A stretch of DNA of 64,000 bases from positions 1 to 64,000 of the forward strand of contig NZ_JBNILH010000005.1 of assembly GCF_050107595.1 (NCBI RefSeq). The letters run 5' to 3'. This DNA comes from Bacillus_AB infantis_C (GTDB lineage: Bacteria; Bacillota; Bacilli; Bacillales; Cytobacillaceae). The notes beneath the pieces are model-generated. The model searched no databases. It had not been told where the DNA came from and worked only from the letters and a program-made list of their open reading frames with translations. The translations under genes were made by a program, and so were the position numbers. Below, one piece after another: positions 7,927 through 16,665 of this stretch (positions are counted from its first letter, which is position 1; every line of letters begins with the position of its first letter).

Positions 7927-9663
7927 ATGTTCGAGCTGCTGCTGACAATGCTCGAGAGGCTTGGCCTGATTGTAACCATTGCCTTCATTTTGACCAGATT
8001 CCGTTTTTTCCGCGAAATGATATACCAGGAATCATTGACGGCAAAACAGCGGTGGGTCGCTGTTCTTTTTTTTGGATTCTTCGGGATATTCGGCACCTAT
8101 ACCGGTGTCAGCTTTGATACGGATACACTGCAGTTCAGCCGCTGGGCTTCAGAGCTTTCTTCAGATGAAGCCATTGCAAACTCCAGGGTAATCGGCGTAG
8201 TGCTTGCCGGTCTATTCGGCGGCTACCGGGTAGGAATCGGGGCAGGACTGCTGGCCGGCGTCCACCGTTTTACAATGGGCGGCTTTACAGCCTTTTCCTG
8301 CGGCCTGGCTTCCATCTTGGCTGGAATCATAGCAAGCATCCTGCACAGGAAAAACAGGCATGTGAAGCTATCGACAGCGTTTATTATCGGAGCCCTTGCT
8401 GAAAGTGTGCAGATGCTCATCATTCTTCTTCTCTCAAGACCTTACGGCAAAGCTTCAGCACTGGTTGAAACCATCGGTATGCCCATGATTCTCGCCAATG
8501 GAGTCGGCTGTGCCATTTTCCTCCTGATTATTAAAAGCGTGGTCAATGAAGAGGAAAAAGCTGCAGCCATCCAGGCACAGAAATCCCTGAGGCTGGCACG
8601 CCAGACTTTGAAGCATCTGCGAAAAGGGATGACCAGCGAATCTGCAGAAGAGGTATGCCGGATTCTTTACCACGAAGTGAACGCCAGTGCCGTTTCGATA
8701 ACAGATGGTGAACGCATCTTGTCTCATATCGGCGCAGCGGACGACCACCATACTCCTGGACATCTGATTCAAACAGATATAACAAGACAGGTGCTAGCCC
8801 AAGGTTCCCTGATCATTGCCGGAAAGAATGATATCAGCTGCAGCAGTCCGTCATGCCCGCTTGGCGCTGCCGCCATTGCTCCTCTGAAGGAAAGGGGACA
8901 GACCATCGGCACCTTGAAATTTTATTTTAAATCAGAAAAAGAAATTACTAATGTAGTTATTGAATTGATATCCGGGCTGAGCATGCTCCTTAGCAATCAG
9001 CTCGATGCTGCAAGGGGCGAAAAAGCATTCCAGCTTGCGAAGGAGGCAGAAATCAAGGCTCTGCAGGCGCAAATCAGCCCGCACTTTTTGTTCAATACCT
9101 TGAATGTAATCGTTTCTCTGATTCGGATTGATCCAAAAAAGGCCCGCAAGCTTCTGTTGTCGCTTTCCCATTTCCTGAGGCAGAATCTCACAGGGACAAC
9201 TTTGGAACGTACGACTTTGAAGGAAGAATTAAAGCATGTACAAGCCTACTTGGAAATAGAAGAAGCAAGATTTGCTGACAGGCTTAAAACAGAATTCCGG
9301 ATTGAAGAAAGGGCACTTTCTGCTCAAATTCCGCCGCTGACACTCCAGCCGCTTGTAGAGAATGCAGTCAAGCATGGCATCAAGGATAAGGAAGCTGACT
9401 GCAGGATCATTATTTCTGCTGCTGTTAAAGAAGAGGGGACAGAAGTATCCGTTGTTGACAATGGGGCAGGAATCGAAGCAGAACACCTGCACGAGCTGGG
9501 GAGGGGGCTTGTACCTTCCCTGACAGGGACCGGACTTGGAATATATAATGTAAACAGAAGGCTTGCGATGCTTTTTGGGGAAAAAGCCGGACTGAATTTT
9601 GACAGCAGGCTGAATGAAGGAACGACAGTCTCATTCACGCTGCCGGACAAAGGAGAAGAATAG
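7927..9663 (+). CDS. LytS-type sensor histidine kinase
   Basis: A 578-residue kinase of the LytS/BtsS family. Residues 1-200 form the 5TMR-LYT membrane sensor (GFFGIFGTYTGV, GLFGGYRVGIGAGLLAGVHRF), residues about 220-360 a GAF domain, then a His_kinase domain with the phosphorylated His386 in AQISPHFLFNTLN, and an ATPase domain (LVENAVKHGI, DNGAGI, GTGLGIYNVNRRL). Relatives sense pyruvate or membrane potential. It is followed one base later by the response regulator gene and then by a CstA/BtsT-type carrier, so the set looks like a pyruvate-sensing and uptake unit comparable to E. coli BtsSR-BtsT. That role is inferred from context. Confidence 0.9.
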   Translation: MFELLLTMLERLGLIVTIAFILTRFRFFREMIYQESLTAKQRWVAVLFFGFFGIFGTYTGVSFDTDTLQFSRWASELSSDEAIANSRVIGVVLAGLFGGYRVGIGAGLLAGVHRFTMGGFTAFSCGLASILAGIIASILHRKNRHVKLSTAFIIGALAESVQMLIILLLSRPYGKASALVETIGMPMILANGVGCAIFLLIIKSVVNEEEKAAAIQAQKSLRLARQTLKHLRKGMTSESAEEVCRILYHEVNASAVSITDGERILSHIGAADDHHTPGHLIQTDITRQVLAQGSLIIAGKNDISCSSPSCPLGAAAIAPLKERGQTIGTLKFYFKSEKEITNVVIELISGLSMLLSNQLDAARGEKAFQLAKEAEIKALQAQISPHFLFNTLNVIVSLIRIDPKKARKLLLSLSHFLRQNLTGTTLERTTLKEELKHVQAYLEIEEARFADRLKTEFRIEERALSAQIPPLTLQPLVENAVKHGIKDKEADCRIIISAAVKEEGTEVSVVDNGAGIEAEHLHELGRGLVPSLTGTGLGIYNVNRRLAMLFGEKAGLNFDSRLNEGTTVSFTLPDKGEE

Positions 9664-9664
9664 C

Positions 9665-10398
9665 ATGGAAAGAAAAATCAGCATATTGATTGCAGACGAT
9701 GAGCCATACAGCAGGCAGGAGCTTGTTCACCTGCTGAAAGAATATGAAGACCTGCAGGTAGTAGGAGAAGCAGAATCCGGTGAACAGGCCGTCATTCAGT
9801 GCCTGCAGCTGCAGCCGGATGCTGTATTTTTAGATATTGAAATGCCAAAAATGAATGGCATGGAAGCAGCCAGATCCCTGAATGATTTAAAAAAAGTGCC
9901 AAAAATCATCTTTGCGACAGCTTATCCGCAGTTTGCAGCAGAAGCTTTCCGCTACGAGGCGGTTGATTATCTGCTGAAGCCTTTTGACGAAGACCTGCTT
10001 AAAGAAACAGTAACAAGGCTTAGGAAGCTTTTCGCAGAAGAAGGCGACATCACAGCCGCAGCCGTGAACCCTGGGAAACTAGCAGTGGAAGAGGATGGCA
10101 ATATTTCTTATATAGACCCATCATCCATCCTTTATATATCCCGTGATGATAAAGTCTCCAGAATTGTTGCGAAAAACGGAAGCTACTCTGTCAAAACCCC
10201 TTTAAAGGAGCTGGAAAGCAGGCTGCAGCATTTCCTTTTTTCCGCATACATAAAAGCACAATCGTCCATCTGCCATATGTATCAAGGCTGACTCCATGGT
10301 TTAACGGCGCTTACCAGCTGGAAGTGGAGGGGTCTGAAGAAATATTATCTGTCAGCCGGAATTACGCCAAAGGATTAAGGAGCAGACTGGAAATTTAG
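9665..10398 (+). pseudogene. LytT-type response regulator, frame broken by a 1-nt loss
   Basis: The first 190 codons encode a receiver domain (phosphoacceptor Asp57 in FLDIEMPKMNG, Lys in YLLKPFDE) and the start of a LytTR DNA-binding domain. In the T6 run at 10236-10241 the frame is lost and translation would end at 10291. In the next frame the rest of the LytTR domain continues intact (FRIHKSTIVHLPY ... NYAKGLRSRLEI, stop at 10398). One extra T restores a normal protein of 244 residues. It overlaps no neighbour and begins one base after the kinase stop. It is either a sequencing error in a homopolymer or a real, possibly reversible, frameshift that would remove DNA binding. Confidence 0.85.
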
Positions 10399-10473
10399 TG
10401 ATGCAGGCTGGAGTCTTGGAGATGCATTTCAGCTTTAATAATATACATCTTAAGACAGCTTATTGACATGTTG

Positions 10474-10490
10474 GCCACAATTCTGCCACA
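10474..10490 (+). promoter_or_regulatory. Candidate LytT binding repeats
   Basis: GCCACA occurs twice, at 10474 and 10485, as an 11-bp direct repeat about 20 bp upstream of a TATACT -10-like hexamer at 10509. LytTR regulators bind pairs of direct repeats on one face of the helix, so this is a plausible site for the neighbouring regulator; the match to a known consensus is weak. Confidence 0.35.
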
Positions 10491-10516
10491 TTTTCTTCCC
10501 TATGCCTTATACTTTC

Positions 10517-10530
10517 TGTAAGCGGTTACA
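10517..10530 (+). promoter_or_regulatory. cre site (CcpA operator) of the cstA-type gene
   Basis: TGTAAGCGGTTACA fits the catabolite responsive element TGWNANCGNTNWCA at every fixed position. It lies just downstream of the TATACT promoter element and before the AAAGGAGG ribosome binding site, a position where CcpA would repress transcription when preferred sugars are present. Confidence 0.75.
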
Positions 10531-10546
10531 AAAGGAGGCATTTCAA

Positions 10547-11992
10547 TTGTATTCTTTTATAGCAGGAATCATTTTACTTATAGTAGGCTATTTCACTTAT
10601 GGGAAATTTGTAGAAAAGGTATTCGGCGTTAAAAAAGAGAGACAGACCCCGGCATATACACATAAAGACGGTGTTGATTATCTGCCGATGAACACGAAGA
10701 AAAACTCACTTATCCAGCTGCTTAATATAGCAGGAGTAGGGCCGATCTTTGGACCGATCATGGGTGCACTATATGGACCGGTCGCTTTTCTATGGATTGT
10801 GCTCGGCTGTATTTTCGCCGGAGCTGTCCATGATTATCTGACAGGGATGATATCCATCCGCAACAGGGGCGCACACTTGCCTGAGCTAGCCGGGAAATTT
10901 CTAGGCAGCTTCATGAAGCATGTTGTAAACGCATTCGCTATACTGCTGCTGCTTCTTGTGGGGACTGTATTTGTCACTTCCCCTGCAGGGCTGCTTCACA
11001 ATCTGATGAACGGGTGGATGAGCATGGGCCTAATTCTTGGTGCCATTTTTATCTACTATATTCTCGCGACATTATTGCCGATTGACAAAATCATTGGGCG
11101 CTTTTATCCCATTTTTGGGGCATTGCTGCTGATCAGTGCTCTTGGAGTAGGGGCTTCACTCATCATCAGCGGTGCACCTATCCCTGAAATTAATCTGACA
11201 AACATGCATCCTGACAATGCACCAATCTTCCCGCTCCTGTTCCTGACCATTTCCTGCGGGGCTTTATCCGGATTCCATGCGACCCAGACGCCAATCATTT
11301 CTAGGACAACAGAAAATGAGGATCAGGGCAGAAAGATTTTTTATGGCATGATGATTGCAGAAGGCGTTATTGCCATGATCTGGGCTGCAGCTGCTATGAG
11401 CCTTTTCAATGGCTCTGCAGGCTTGAACGAACTGCTTGCAGCTGGCGGTCCTGCAGCGGTTGTTAGTGAAGCTTCAAAACTGACTCTTGGTGCAGTCGGC
11501 GGAACACTGGCCGTCCTGGGGGTAATTGTCCTTCCTATCACATCAGGTGACACAGCTTTCCGAAGCGCTCGGATGATCATTGCCGATTATATCCGCTTTG
11601 GACAGCAGAAGCTGGGCAACCGCCTGGTTATCGCCCTGCCGCTGTTTGTCATTTCTTTTGCACTGACAAAGATAGACTTTGAGATTCTGTGGAGATACTT
11701 TTCTTGGGCAAACCAATCTACTGCTGTTATAGCCCTTTGGGTAGCAAGCATGTACCTTTTCATTGCCAGAAAAAATTACTGGATTGCCATGATCCCGGGG
11801 ATCTTTATGACAATGGCCACCGTTACTTATATTCTGAACGCCAAAATTGGATTTGGGCTTTCAATGAATATATCGTATTTAGGGGCTGCGATTGCTACGG
11901 TTATTATCACTGTTCTTTTCTACAACGCAGCAGGAAAGGCAAGAAGGAACAATATCGCACTCGAAGAAGATATTACAGGAAGAGTAGCTTAA
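10547..11992 (+). CDS. CstA/BtsT family carbon starvation transporter, probable pyruvate carrier
   Basis: A 481-residue polytopic membrane protein of the CstA family (AGVGPIFGPIMGALYGP, GAVHDYLTGMISIRNRG, SGFHATQTPIISR, ITSGDTAFRSARM). Family members take up pyruvate or peptides. At about 480 residues it is the short form, lacking the long C-terminal extension of E. coli CstA. The TTG at 10547 is chosen because AAAGGAGG sits eight bases upstream; the open frame further upstream covers the promoter. It follows the LytS-LytT genes, and carries a cre site, so control by both the two-component system and CcpA is expected. Pyruvate specificity is inferred from context. Confidence 0.88.
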   Translation: MYSFIAGIILLIVGYFTYGKFVEKVFGVKKERQTPAYTHKDGVDYLPMNTKKNSLIQLLNIAGVGPIFGPIMGALYGPVAFLWIVLGCIFAGAVHDYLTGMISIRNRGAHLPELAGKFLGSFMKHVVNAFAILLLLLVGTVFVTSPAGLLHNLMNGWMSMGLILGAIFIYYILATLLPIDKIIGRFYPIFGALLLISALGVGASLIISGAPIPEINLTNMHPDNAPIFPLLFLTISCGALSGFHATQTPIISRTTENEDQGRKIFYGMMIAEGVIAMIWAAAAMSLFNGSAGLNELLAAGGPAAVVSEASKLTLGAVGGTLAVLGVIVLPITSGDTAFRSARMIIADYIRFGQQKLGNRLVIALPLFVISFALTKIDFEILWRYFSWANQSTAVIALWVASMYLFIARKNYWIAMIPGIFMTMATVTYILNAKIGFGLSMNISYLGAAIATVIITVLFYNAAGKARRNNIALEEDITGRVA

Positions 11993-12136
11993 GATTAATA
12001 ATGCATGAGGGCCTGGATGAGCAATTCCGGGCTCTTCTGTTTAGACACTGTGCTAAAATGAGAAATAATGATGGAAATAAACGGAATGATGCAGGGATTA
12101 TTTTGCAGCCGTATTTTAAGAAAGGATGGTCATGTT

Positions 12137-13075
12137 ATGCGGATATTGATTGCAGGTGCAGGGGCAGTAGGAGGCTATTTCGGAGGCAGGCTCCTTGAAA
12201 AAGGAGAAGACGTTACCTTTCTAGTAAGGGAAAAAAAATACGACCAGCTTCAGCAGAACGGCCTGGTCATCAACAGCTTACATGGAGATGCAAATCTGAA
12301 ACCAAAGCTTCTGAGAACAGGACTTCCTTCAGGAGAAGACTTTGATTTGGTCTTGCTTTCGGTGAAAGCCTATCACCTTGAGGAAGCCATCGAAAATATT
12401 AAGCCTTTTGCCGGAGAAGGAACATGCATCCTTCCCCTGCTCAATGGCATTGCACATATGGACATACTTGAAAGGGCTTTTGGAAAGGAGAGGCTCCTTG
12501 GAGGTCTTTGCTTTATCGAATCAACATTGAATGAAAAGGGCGAAATCATTCAGAAAAGCGATATGCAGGAGGTTGTTTTTGGGGAAATTGACGGGAGGCA
12601 GAAAGAGAGGATTTCACGGATACAGGAATCGCTTGCCGGAACAAAGGCATCTTTCCGGTACAGCAGTGAAATCGTGAGTGAAATGTGGAGCAAGTATCTT
12701 TTTATCAGCATGATGTCCGGGCTTACTACATTGACGCGTTCGCCAATCGGTCCTATAAGGGATACAGCAGAGGGGAGAAGCATCATAGAGAGGCTCGCTC
12801 TGGAAATCCTGCCTGTCATGAAAAGCCTGGGAGCGAATCTTCCGGATGATGCTAAAGAAAATATCATCAAAAAAATCAATGCAGTCGGATACATGATGAA
12901 ATCTTCCATGCAGCGTGATATGGAAAAAGGCTTGGAGACTGAGTCAGTCCACTTTTTTAAATATCTCCTGGATGCAGCGGCTGAACACCGTTTACCAGTA
13001 CCAGTTCTGAGTACCATCTATATGAATCTGCAGGTATATGAAAAGAGGAGGGAAGAACAAAAAGAGAGGGGGTAA
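12137..13075 (+). CDS. panE: 2-dehydropantoate 2-reductase (ketopantoate reductase)
   Basis: A 312-residue ApbA/PanE family enzyme that reduces ketopantoate to pantoate with NADPH in pantothenate and CoA synthesis. The Rossmann motif GAGAVGGYFGGRL is at residues 7-19; the NADPH-binding VKAYHLEEAIENIKP segment and the catalytic Lys in EMWSKYLFI follow, with the C-terminal helical domain through residue 305. Start ATG 12137 has AAAGGATGG upstream. No other pan gene is near, and Bacillaceae often carry several PanE-like paralogues, so another 2-oxoacid substrate is possible. Confidence 0.82.
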   Translation: MRILIAGAGAVGGYFGGRLLEKGEDVTFLVREKKYDQLQQNGLVINSLHGDANLKPKLLRTGLPSGEDFDLVLLSVKAYHLEEAIENIKPFAGEGTCILPLLNGIAHMDILERAFGKERLLGGLCFIESTLNEKGEIIQKSDMQEVVFGEIDGRQKERISRIQESLAGTKASFRYSSEIVSEMWSKYLFISMMSGLTTLTRSPIGPIRDTAEGRSIIERLALEILPVMKSLGANLPDDAKENIIKKINAVGYMMKSSMQRDMEKGLETESVHFFKYLLDAAAEHRLPVPVLSTIYMNLQVYEKRREEQKERG

Positions 13076-13101
13076 ACTCAAAACAGTCCGGAGACAAGTA
13101 A

Positions 13102-13345
13102 TCACAGGGTCTTAGTTAGAGCGGCTAACACCCTCTAGCCGCAGAAAAATGAATCAGAGGGTCTTAGTCAGAGCGACTAATACCCTCTAGCCACAGAAAA
13201 GTGAATCAGAGGATCTTAGTCAGAGCGACTAATACCCTCTGGCCACAGAAAAGCGAATCAGAGGGTCTTAGTCAGAGCGACTATTACCCTCTGACCGCAA
13301 AAAAGCGAATCAGACGGTCTTAGTCAGGGCCCCCAAAGCCCGCTT
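13102..13345. repeat. Tandem array of five 52-bp hairpin units (array 2)
   Basis: Units start at 13102, 13154, 13206, 13258 and 13310, exactly 52 bp apart. Typical core: AGAGGGT-C-TTAGTC, loop AGAGC, GACTAA-T-ACCCTCT, a 13-14 bp stem with one mismatch, followed by an 18-bp A-rich spacer (CCACAGAAAAGTGAATC). The first unit has TTAGTT/GGCTAA, which still pairs through GU wobble. The fifth unit is degenerate. The array lies between convergent genes (panE and a small minus-strand ORF). The rest of the gap to 13464 holds no gene. Confidence 0.9.
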
Positions 13346-13464
13346 GCTCATAAAAAACAGAAGCAGAGGGTTTCCCCCTCCCCAATCACAACTTCTGTTT
13401 GCCTGAAGGGGATTTCTAATTTCATTAGTTGTCTTAAAGTCTAATGCAGATCTTTAACCTTATA

Positions 13465-13602
13465 CTATTGGAGAGCAAACCCCAGCAGTTTTATATCCTG
13501 GAGGATTTTCTGCTGGATATCAGGCTCTTTGCATTTTTCAAAGTCAGTGATCAATCTGCCAATTTCCCTAATAAAAAGCAAATATTCGCTGTCTTTCAGC
13601 AT
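13465..13602 (-). CDS. Small conserved-looking protein, unknown
   Basis: A 45-residue ORF (MLKDSEYLLFIREIGRL...) with a GTAGGGGTGA ribosome binding site eight bases from the ATG. It is amphipathic and probably two helices; a Cys lies mid-protein in DFEKCKEPDIQQKIL. No family is recognised. Size and composition resemble small regulatory proteins of Bacillus, such as Spo0E- or Sda-type helical hairpins, but no signature motif is present. Confidence 0.6.
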   Translation of the reverse strand: MLKDSEYLLFIREIGRLITDFEKCKEPDIQQKILQDIKLLGFALQ

Positions 13603-13698
13603 AAATAGTCACCCCTACTATCGAAATAGGTCTAATTTCATACATTTTAGTATAAAATAGCAGAGATTGGAAGTAAAGTAAAATTACCTGCAGTTCAC

Positions 13699-14814
13699 TC
13701 ATTTATGCTTTTTCGTTTTAATATGAACCTCCTCTGCGAGCTGTTCTGCTCTCTGATCGTTTTCAATGCCGCCTGAAAGGCCCGGTGTATCAGGCAGAAA
13801 GACGGGGCGGACTTCGGAATCTGCTGATACAACTTTCCACTTTCCTTCATCAAGAGCCAGGCTGAAATCTATAATCCCTAAATGGCTTCCCCAAGAACCT
13901 GCCTGTACAGCCGGAATTCCATTGATTGTGCCTGCTTCCGAATCGATCAGACCGCTGCTGTCCCTGAGTTTAGGAGACGGAAAGACCTGGTGGGTATGGC
14001 CGAACATAATGGCATCAATTCCAGGCACCTTGCTCAGCCCGAGCACTGAATTCCTGCTTTTATCCTTAACCTGTTCATCAGCTTCGAGACCAGCATGTGC
14101 CAGCGCTATTATGACATCTGCGCCTTTTTCCCTCATAATCGGAATATAATGCTCAGCTGACTCGACCATTGATTTATTGCTGAGCTTTCCTTTTAAATGT
14201 TCTTCATCCCATTTCAGGACTACAGGTGTAATGAAACCAATCACACCAATTTTGACAGGATATTTTCTGCCATCATCTGCCGTAAAGTTCCGATGAAGAA
14301 TCACATAAGGGGAGAAATAGGGAAGCTCTTCCTGGAATGATTCTGTACCCTGGATAAATAGATTGCTGTTAACATAAGGAAAGGCTGCCTCTTTCAGCTT
14401 TTTATTAAGATAGCCCAGCCCGTAATTGAATTCATGATTGCCGGGTGCTGCGGCATCATACTGCAGCTCGTTCATAATGCTGATAATAGGGTGAGGCAGG
14501 CCGGGATGCTCTTGACTATAATCTCCCAGAGCACTTCCCTGGATTAGATCGCCATTGTCAAAAAGAAGGGTATTATGTCTCTCCAGGCGCGCTTTTTTGA
14601 TTAAGCTAACGGTTTTTACAAATCCGAAGCTCTTCACTTTTTTTCCGCTTTTATATTCGTAATTCAATATGTAAGAGTGAAGGTCCGTCGTCTCCATGAT
14701 CCTGAGCTGCATGTTGGGATGGTGTTCGCTGAATACAGCTGAGCCTGAAGGAACACAGAGGAGCATGGTTAATAAAACAAACACGGTAATAAAAATGGAT
14801 TCTTTTTTCAACAT
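13699..14814 (-). CDS. Secreted metallophosphoesterase (5'-nucleotidase family), lacking the C-terminal domain
   Basis: The 371-residue product has a signal peptide (residues 1-26) and a complete calcineurin-like phosphoesterase domain of the 5'-nucleotidase/2',3'-cyclic phosphodiesterase family: metal motifs TTDLHSYI, FDNGDLIQGSALGDY, APGNHEFNYG, ALAHAGLE and GHTHQVFP. Family members usually have a second, substrate-binding 5_nucleotid_C domain and exceed 500 residues; here the protein stops at EEVHIKTKKHK, about where that domain begins. Without it nucleotide specificity may be altered. It is a single gene facing the hairpin array, and could be a natural short form or a truncation. Confidence 0.8.
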   Translation of the reverse strand: MLKKESIFITVFVLLTMLLCVPSGSAVFSEHHPNMQLRIMETTDLHSYILNYEYKSGKKVKSFGFVKTVSLIKKARLERHNTLLFDNGDLIQGSALGDYSQEHPGLPHPIISIMNELQYDAAAPGNHEFNYGLGYLNKKLKEAAFPYVNSNLFIQGTESFQEELPYFSPYVILHRNFTADDGRKYPVKIGVIGFITPVVLKWDEEHLKGKLSNKSMVESAEHYIPIMREKGADVIIALAHAGLEADEQVKDKSRNSVLGLSKVPGIDAIMFGHTHQVFPSPKLRDSSGLIDSEAGTINGIPAVQAGSWGSHLGIIDFSLALDEGKWKVVSADSEVRPVFLPDTPGLSGGIENDQRAEQLAEEVHIKTKKHK

Positions 14815-14974
14815 GGCTCACCGCCTTCCCGTGATTCTGTTATTGTGCCTAAAACACAAAGAATCATGCCAGAAAGTTAAGCGGAGGATAACTGTTCAGA
14901 TTATAGAAGGAGGGCCGCAAATACCGCTTTCAGCAGCAGAGCCTTTTATTTCCCATTCAGGAACACAGTAAAAA

Positions 14975-15013
14975 ATCTGAAGGGCTAAGTCCAGCTGTCC
15001 CTTCAGATTTCGT
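14975..15013 (-). terminator. Terminator of the YusW-like lipoprotein gene
   Basis: AATCTGAAGGG and CCCTTCAGATT form an 11-bp stem; on the minus strand it is followed by TTTTTTACTGT. The 14815-14974 gap upstream holds only the promoter region of the phosphoesterase gene. Confidence 0.8.
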
Positions 15014-15493
15014 TTATTTTGAATAAGTTTTTTCTGTACCATCCGTAAAAGTTACTTCAACTTCAATATTTTCATAGTCTTCGTTAAGATCAAGGCCTTG
15101 TATTACCTGTACCAGTACCTCATCCTCAGAAGACTCTTCATCAAAAGTAAATTGCTTGAATGCTTCCAGCAGCTTGTCCAGCGCTTCATCTCCGTTTAAT
15201 TCTTCATCATTTAAACCATCTTTGATCTCAGCTTCCATCGTATTATTTCGATCATATTCGTAGTCAACTTCATACGATTTCATATCCGGATACTCAGCAT
15301 CAAGCTCAAAATCTGTAAAATTGATGCGGGAGAAATCCTCAACCGGCTGTTTATTATCTGTATTCAAATCATCTTCCTGGCTAGGTGCGCTAGGGGGCGG
15401 ATCCTGGACTTCATTCTCATCATTCCCGCAGGCAGCAAGCGGCAGCATCAGAAGGGCGGCTGCTATTGGATTCAATAACTTCGATTTTTTCAT
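15014..15493 (-). CDS. YusW-like lipoprotein
   Basis: A 159-residue acidic lipoprotein: signal peptide with lipobox LAAC (Cys22), a Pro/Asp/Gln-rich linker, then a YusW-like domain of about 100 residues (INFTDFELDAEYPDMKSYEVDYEYD ... VEVTFTDGTEKTY). It would be anchored on the outer face of the membrane. Function is unknown for the family. GGAGG precedes the ATG. Confidence 0.75.
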   Translation of the reverse strand: MKKSKLLNPIAAALLMLPLAACGNDENEVQDPPPSAPSQEDDLNTDNKQPVEDFSRINFTDFELDAEYPDMKSYEVDYEYDRNNTMEAEIKDGLNDEELNGDEALDKLLEAFKQFTFDEESSEDEVLVQVIQGLDLNEDYENIEVEVTFTDGTEKTYSK

Positions 15494-15579
15494 GACAGAC
15501 CTCCTATTTCGTTTTTATAATATGTATATTTCCTATTTCGCTATATTAAAAACGCATATGAGAGGTTTTCTGTTCTGAT

Positions 15580-15924
15580 CTACTCTGCTGCAGGCAGCAG
15601 CCGATCCTCTGAAAAGCATATTTCATGGAAAAAACTTTTCAGCAGCAGCCATCTGGCTGGATAGGCAGCAGCGAAGTCAGAAGCAGATTGTTCATTATAA
15701 CATACGAGGCAGTCCAGCATCATTCTGCCTTCCTTCAAGTCATAATAAAGGGCATGCAGGTTTTCATAATGATCATTAAGCTGCCAGCGGTTCAGCTTAA
15801 CTGAAGATATTCGGTTTATTTTCATATATTCTTGCGCTGACTTCTTTTGGATTTCATGAATACTTTCTGGCGCATAATCTCCAGCTGCCTGTCTTTCATT
15901 GATAAAATAAATGCCTTTCTTCAT
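15580..15924 (-). CDS. Hypothetical protein
   Basis: A 114-residue soluble protein with no family I recognise. It contains two Cys (LDCLVCYNE), many aromatic residues and a YYDLKEGRMMLDCLV strand-like segment. Its ribosome binding site is weak (ACGGGG, 11 bases from ATG). The frame is fully open and no longer ORF overlaps it, so it is probably real. Confidence 0.5.
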   Translation of the reverse strand: MKKGIYFINERQAAGDYAPESIHEIQKKSAQEYMKINRISSVKLNRWQLNDHYENLHALYYDLKEGRMMLDCLVCYNEQSASDFAAAYPARWLLLKSFFHEICFSEDRLLPAAE

Positions 15925-16044
15925 CTATGAACCCCGTTCCTGTGTTTTCTACCACTATTGACAGAAAAAACTGAGTTCATACAGGAAAGAACAGAAGATT
16001 ATAGAATTCTTATATTAGAGTGAATATTAATGTGGAGGCTTATA

Positions 16045-16609
16045 ATGAGTGTATTATTTGAAAATGGCAGCCTGAAAGTAAGAGAACTGGAAGATAAAGA
16101 TAAATTCCACCTTGTCCGCTGGCTGCAGGATCCGTCTGTGCTGAAATATTACGAAGGCAGGGACAATCCTCATTCACTGCAAATGGTCGATGAGCATTTC
16201 TATAAACGGGATCGTTATGTAGCTGCCTGTATTTTTGAATGGGAAGAAACAGAACTGGGATATCCAGTTCTATTCGCTTGATGAAGAAGAAAGGAAGAAA
16301 TACGGATACGATCCGGGTATTTCTGTCTATGGGATAGATCAGTTCATCGGGGAACCAGAATTCTGGGGAAAAGGGATCGGAAAGCTGCTCGTCCAGTCTA
16401 TGATCAACTATTTAATAATAGAAAAGGGAGCAGACCTGGTAGTCATGGATCCCCAGACATGGAATGAAAGGGCTATTGCCTGTTATGAGAGCTGCGGAAT
16501 GCAAAAAAGAAAGCTTCTCCCGAAAAACGAATACCACGAGGGTGAATGGAGAGATGCCTGGCTGATGGAATATGAAAAAAAAGCGGGAAAGACTTGTAAG
16601 GAAAATTAA
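16045..16609 (+). pseudogene. GNAT acetyltransferase gene split by a frameshift
   Basis: Codons from ATG 16045 (GGAGG nine bases upstream) encode the N-terminal half of an AAC(6')-like GNAT enzyme (LKVRELEDKDKFHLVRWLQDPSV). Near 16260 the frame shifts: in the first frame it ends at 16281, while the other frame continues from 16255 with IQFYSLDEEE, the acetyl-CoA binding segment FWGKGIGKLLVQSMINYL and the end at 16609. Restoring TATATCC where the sequence has TATCC (a 2-nt AT loss) would give ELGYIQFY and a whole protein of about 188 residues. It is either a contraction of an AT repeat or a sequencing error. Confidence 0.8.
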
Positions 16610-16624
16610 AAGTGAAAAACCAGC

Positions 16625-16665
16625 AAAAAAGGAAGCAAACTCAGCTGAGTTTGCTTCCTTTTTTT
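16625..16665. terminator. Bidirectional terminator between GNAT gene and AI-2E permease gene
   Basis: GGAAGCAAACTCAG and its exact complement form a 28-nt palindrome flanked by A6 and T7, serving both convergent genes. Confidence 0.9.

Noticed and set aside
14696..14971. 91-codon ORF on the plus strand
   Set aside because: Mostly antisense to the phosphoesterase gene signal region; no ribosome binding site.
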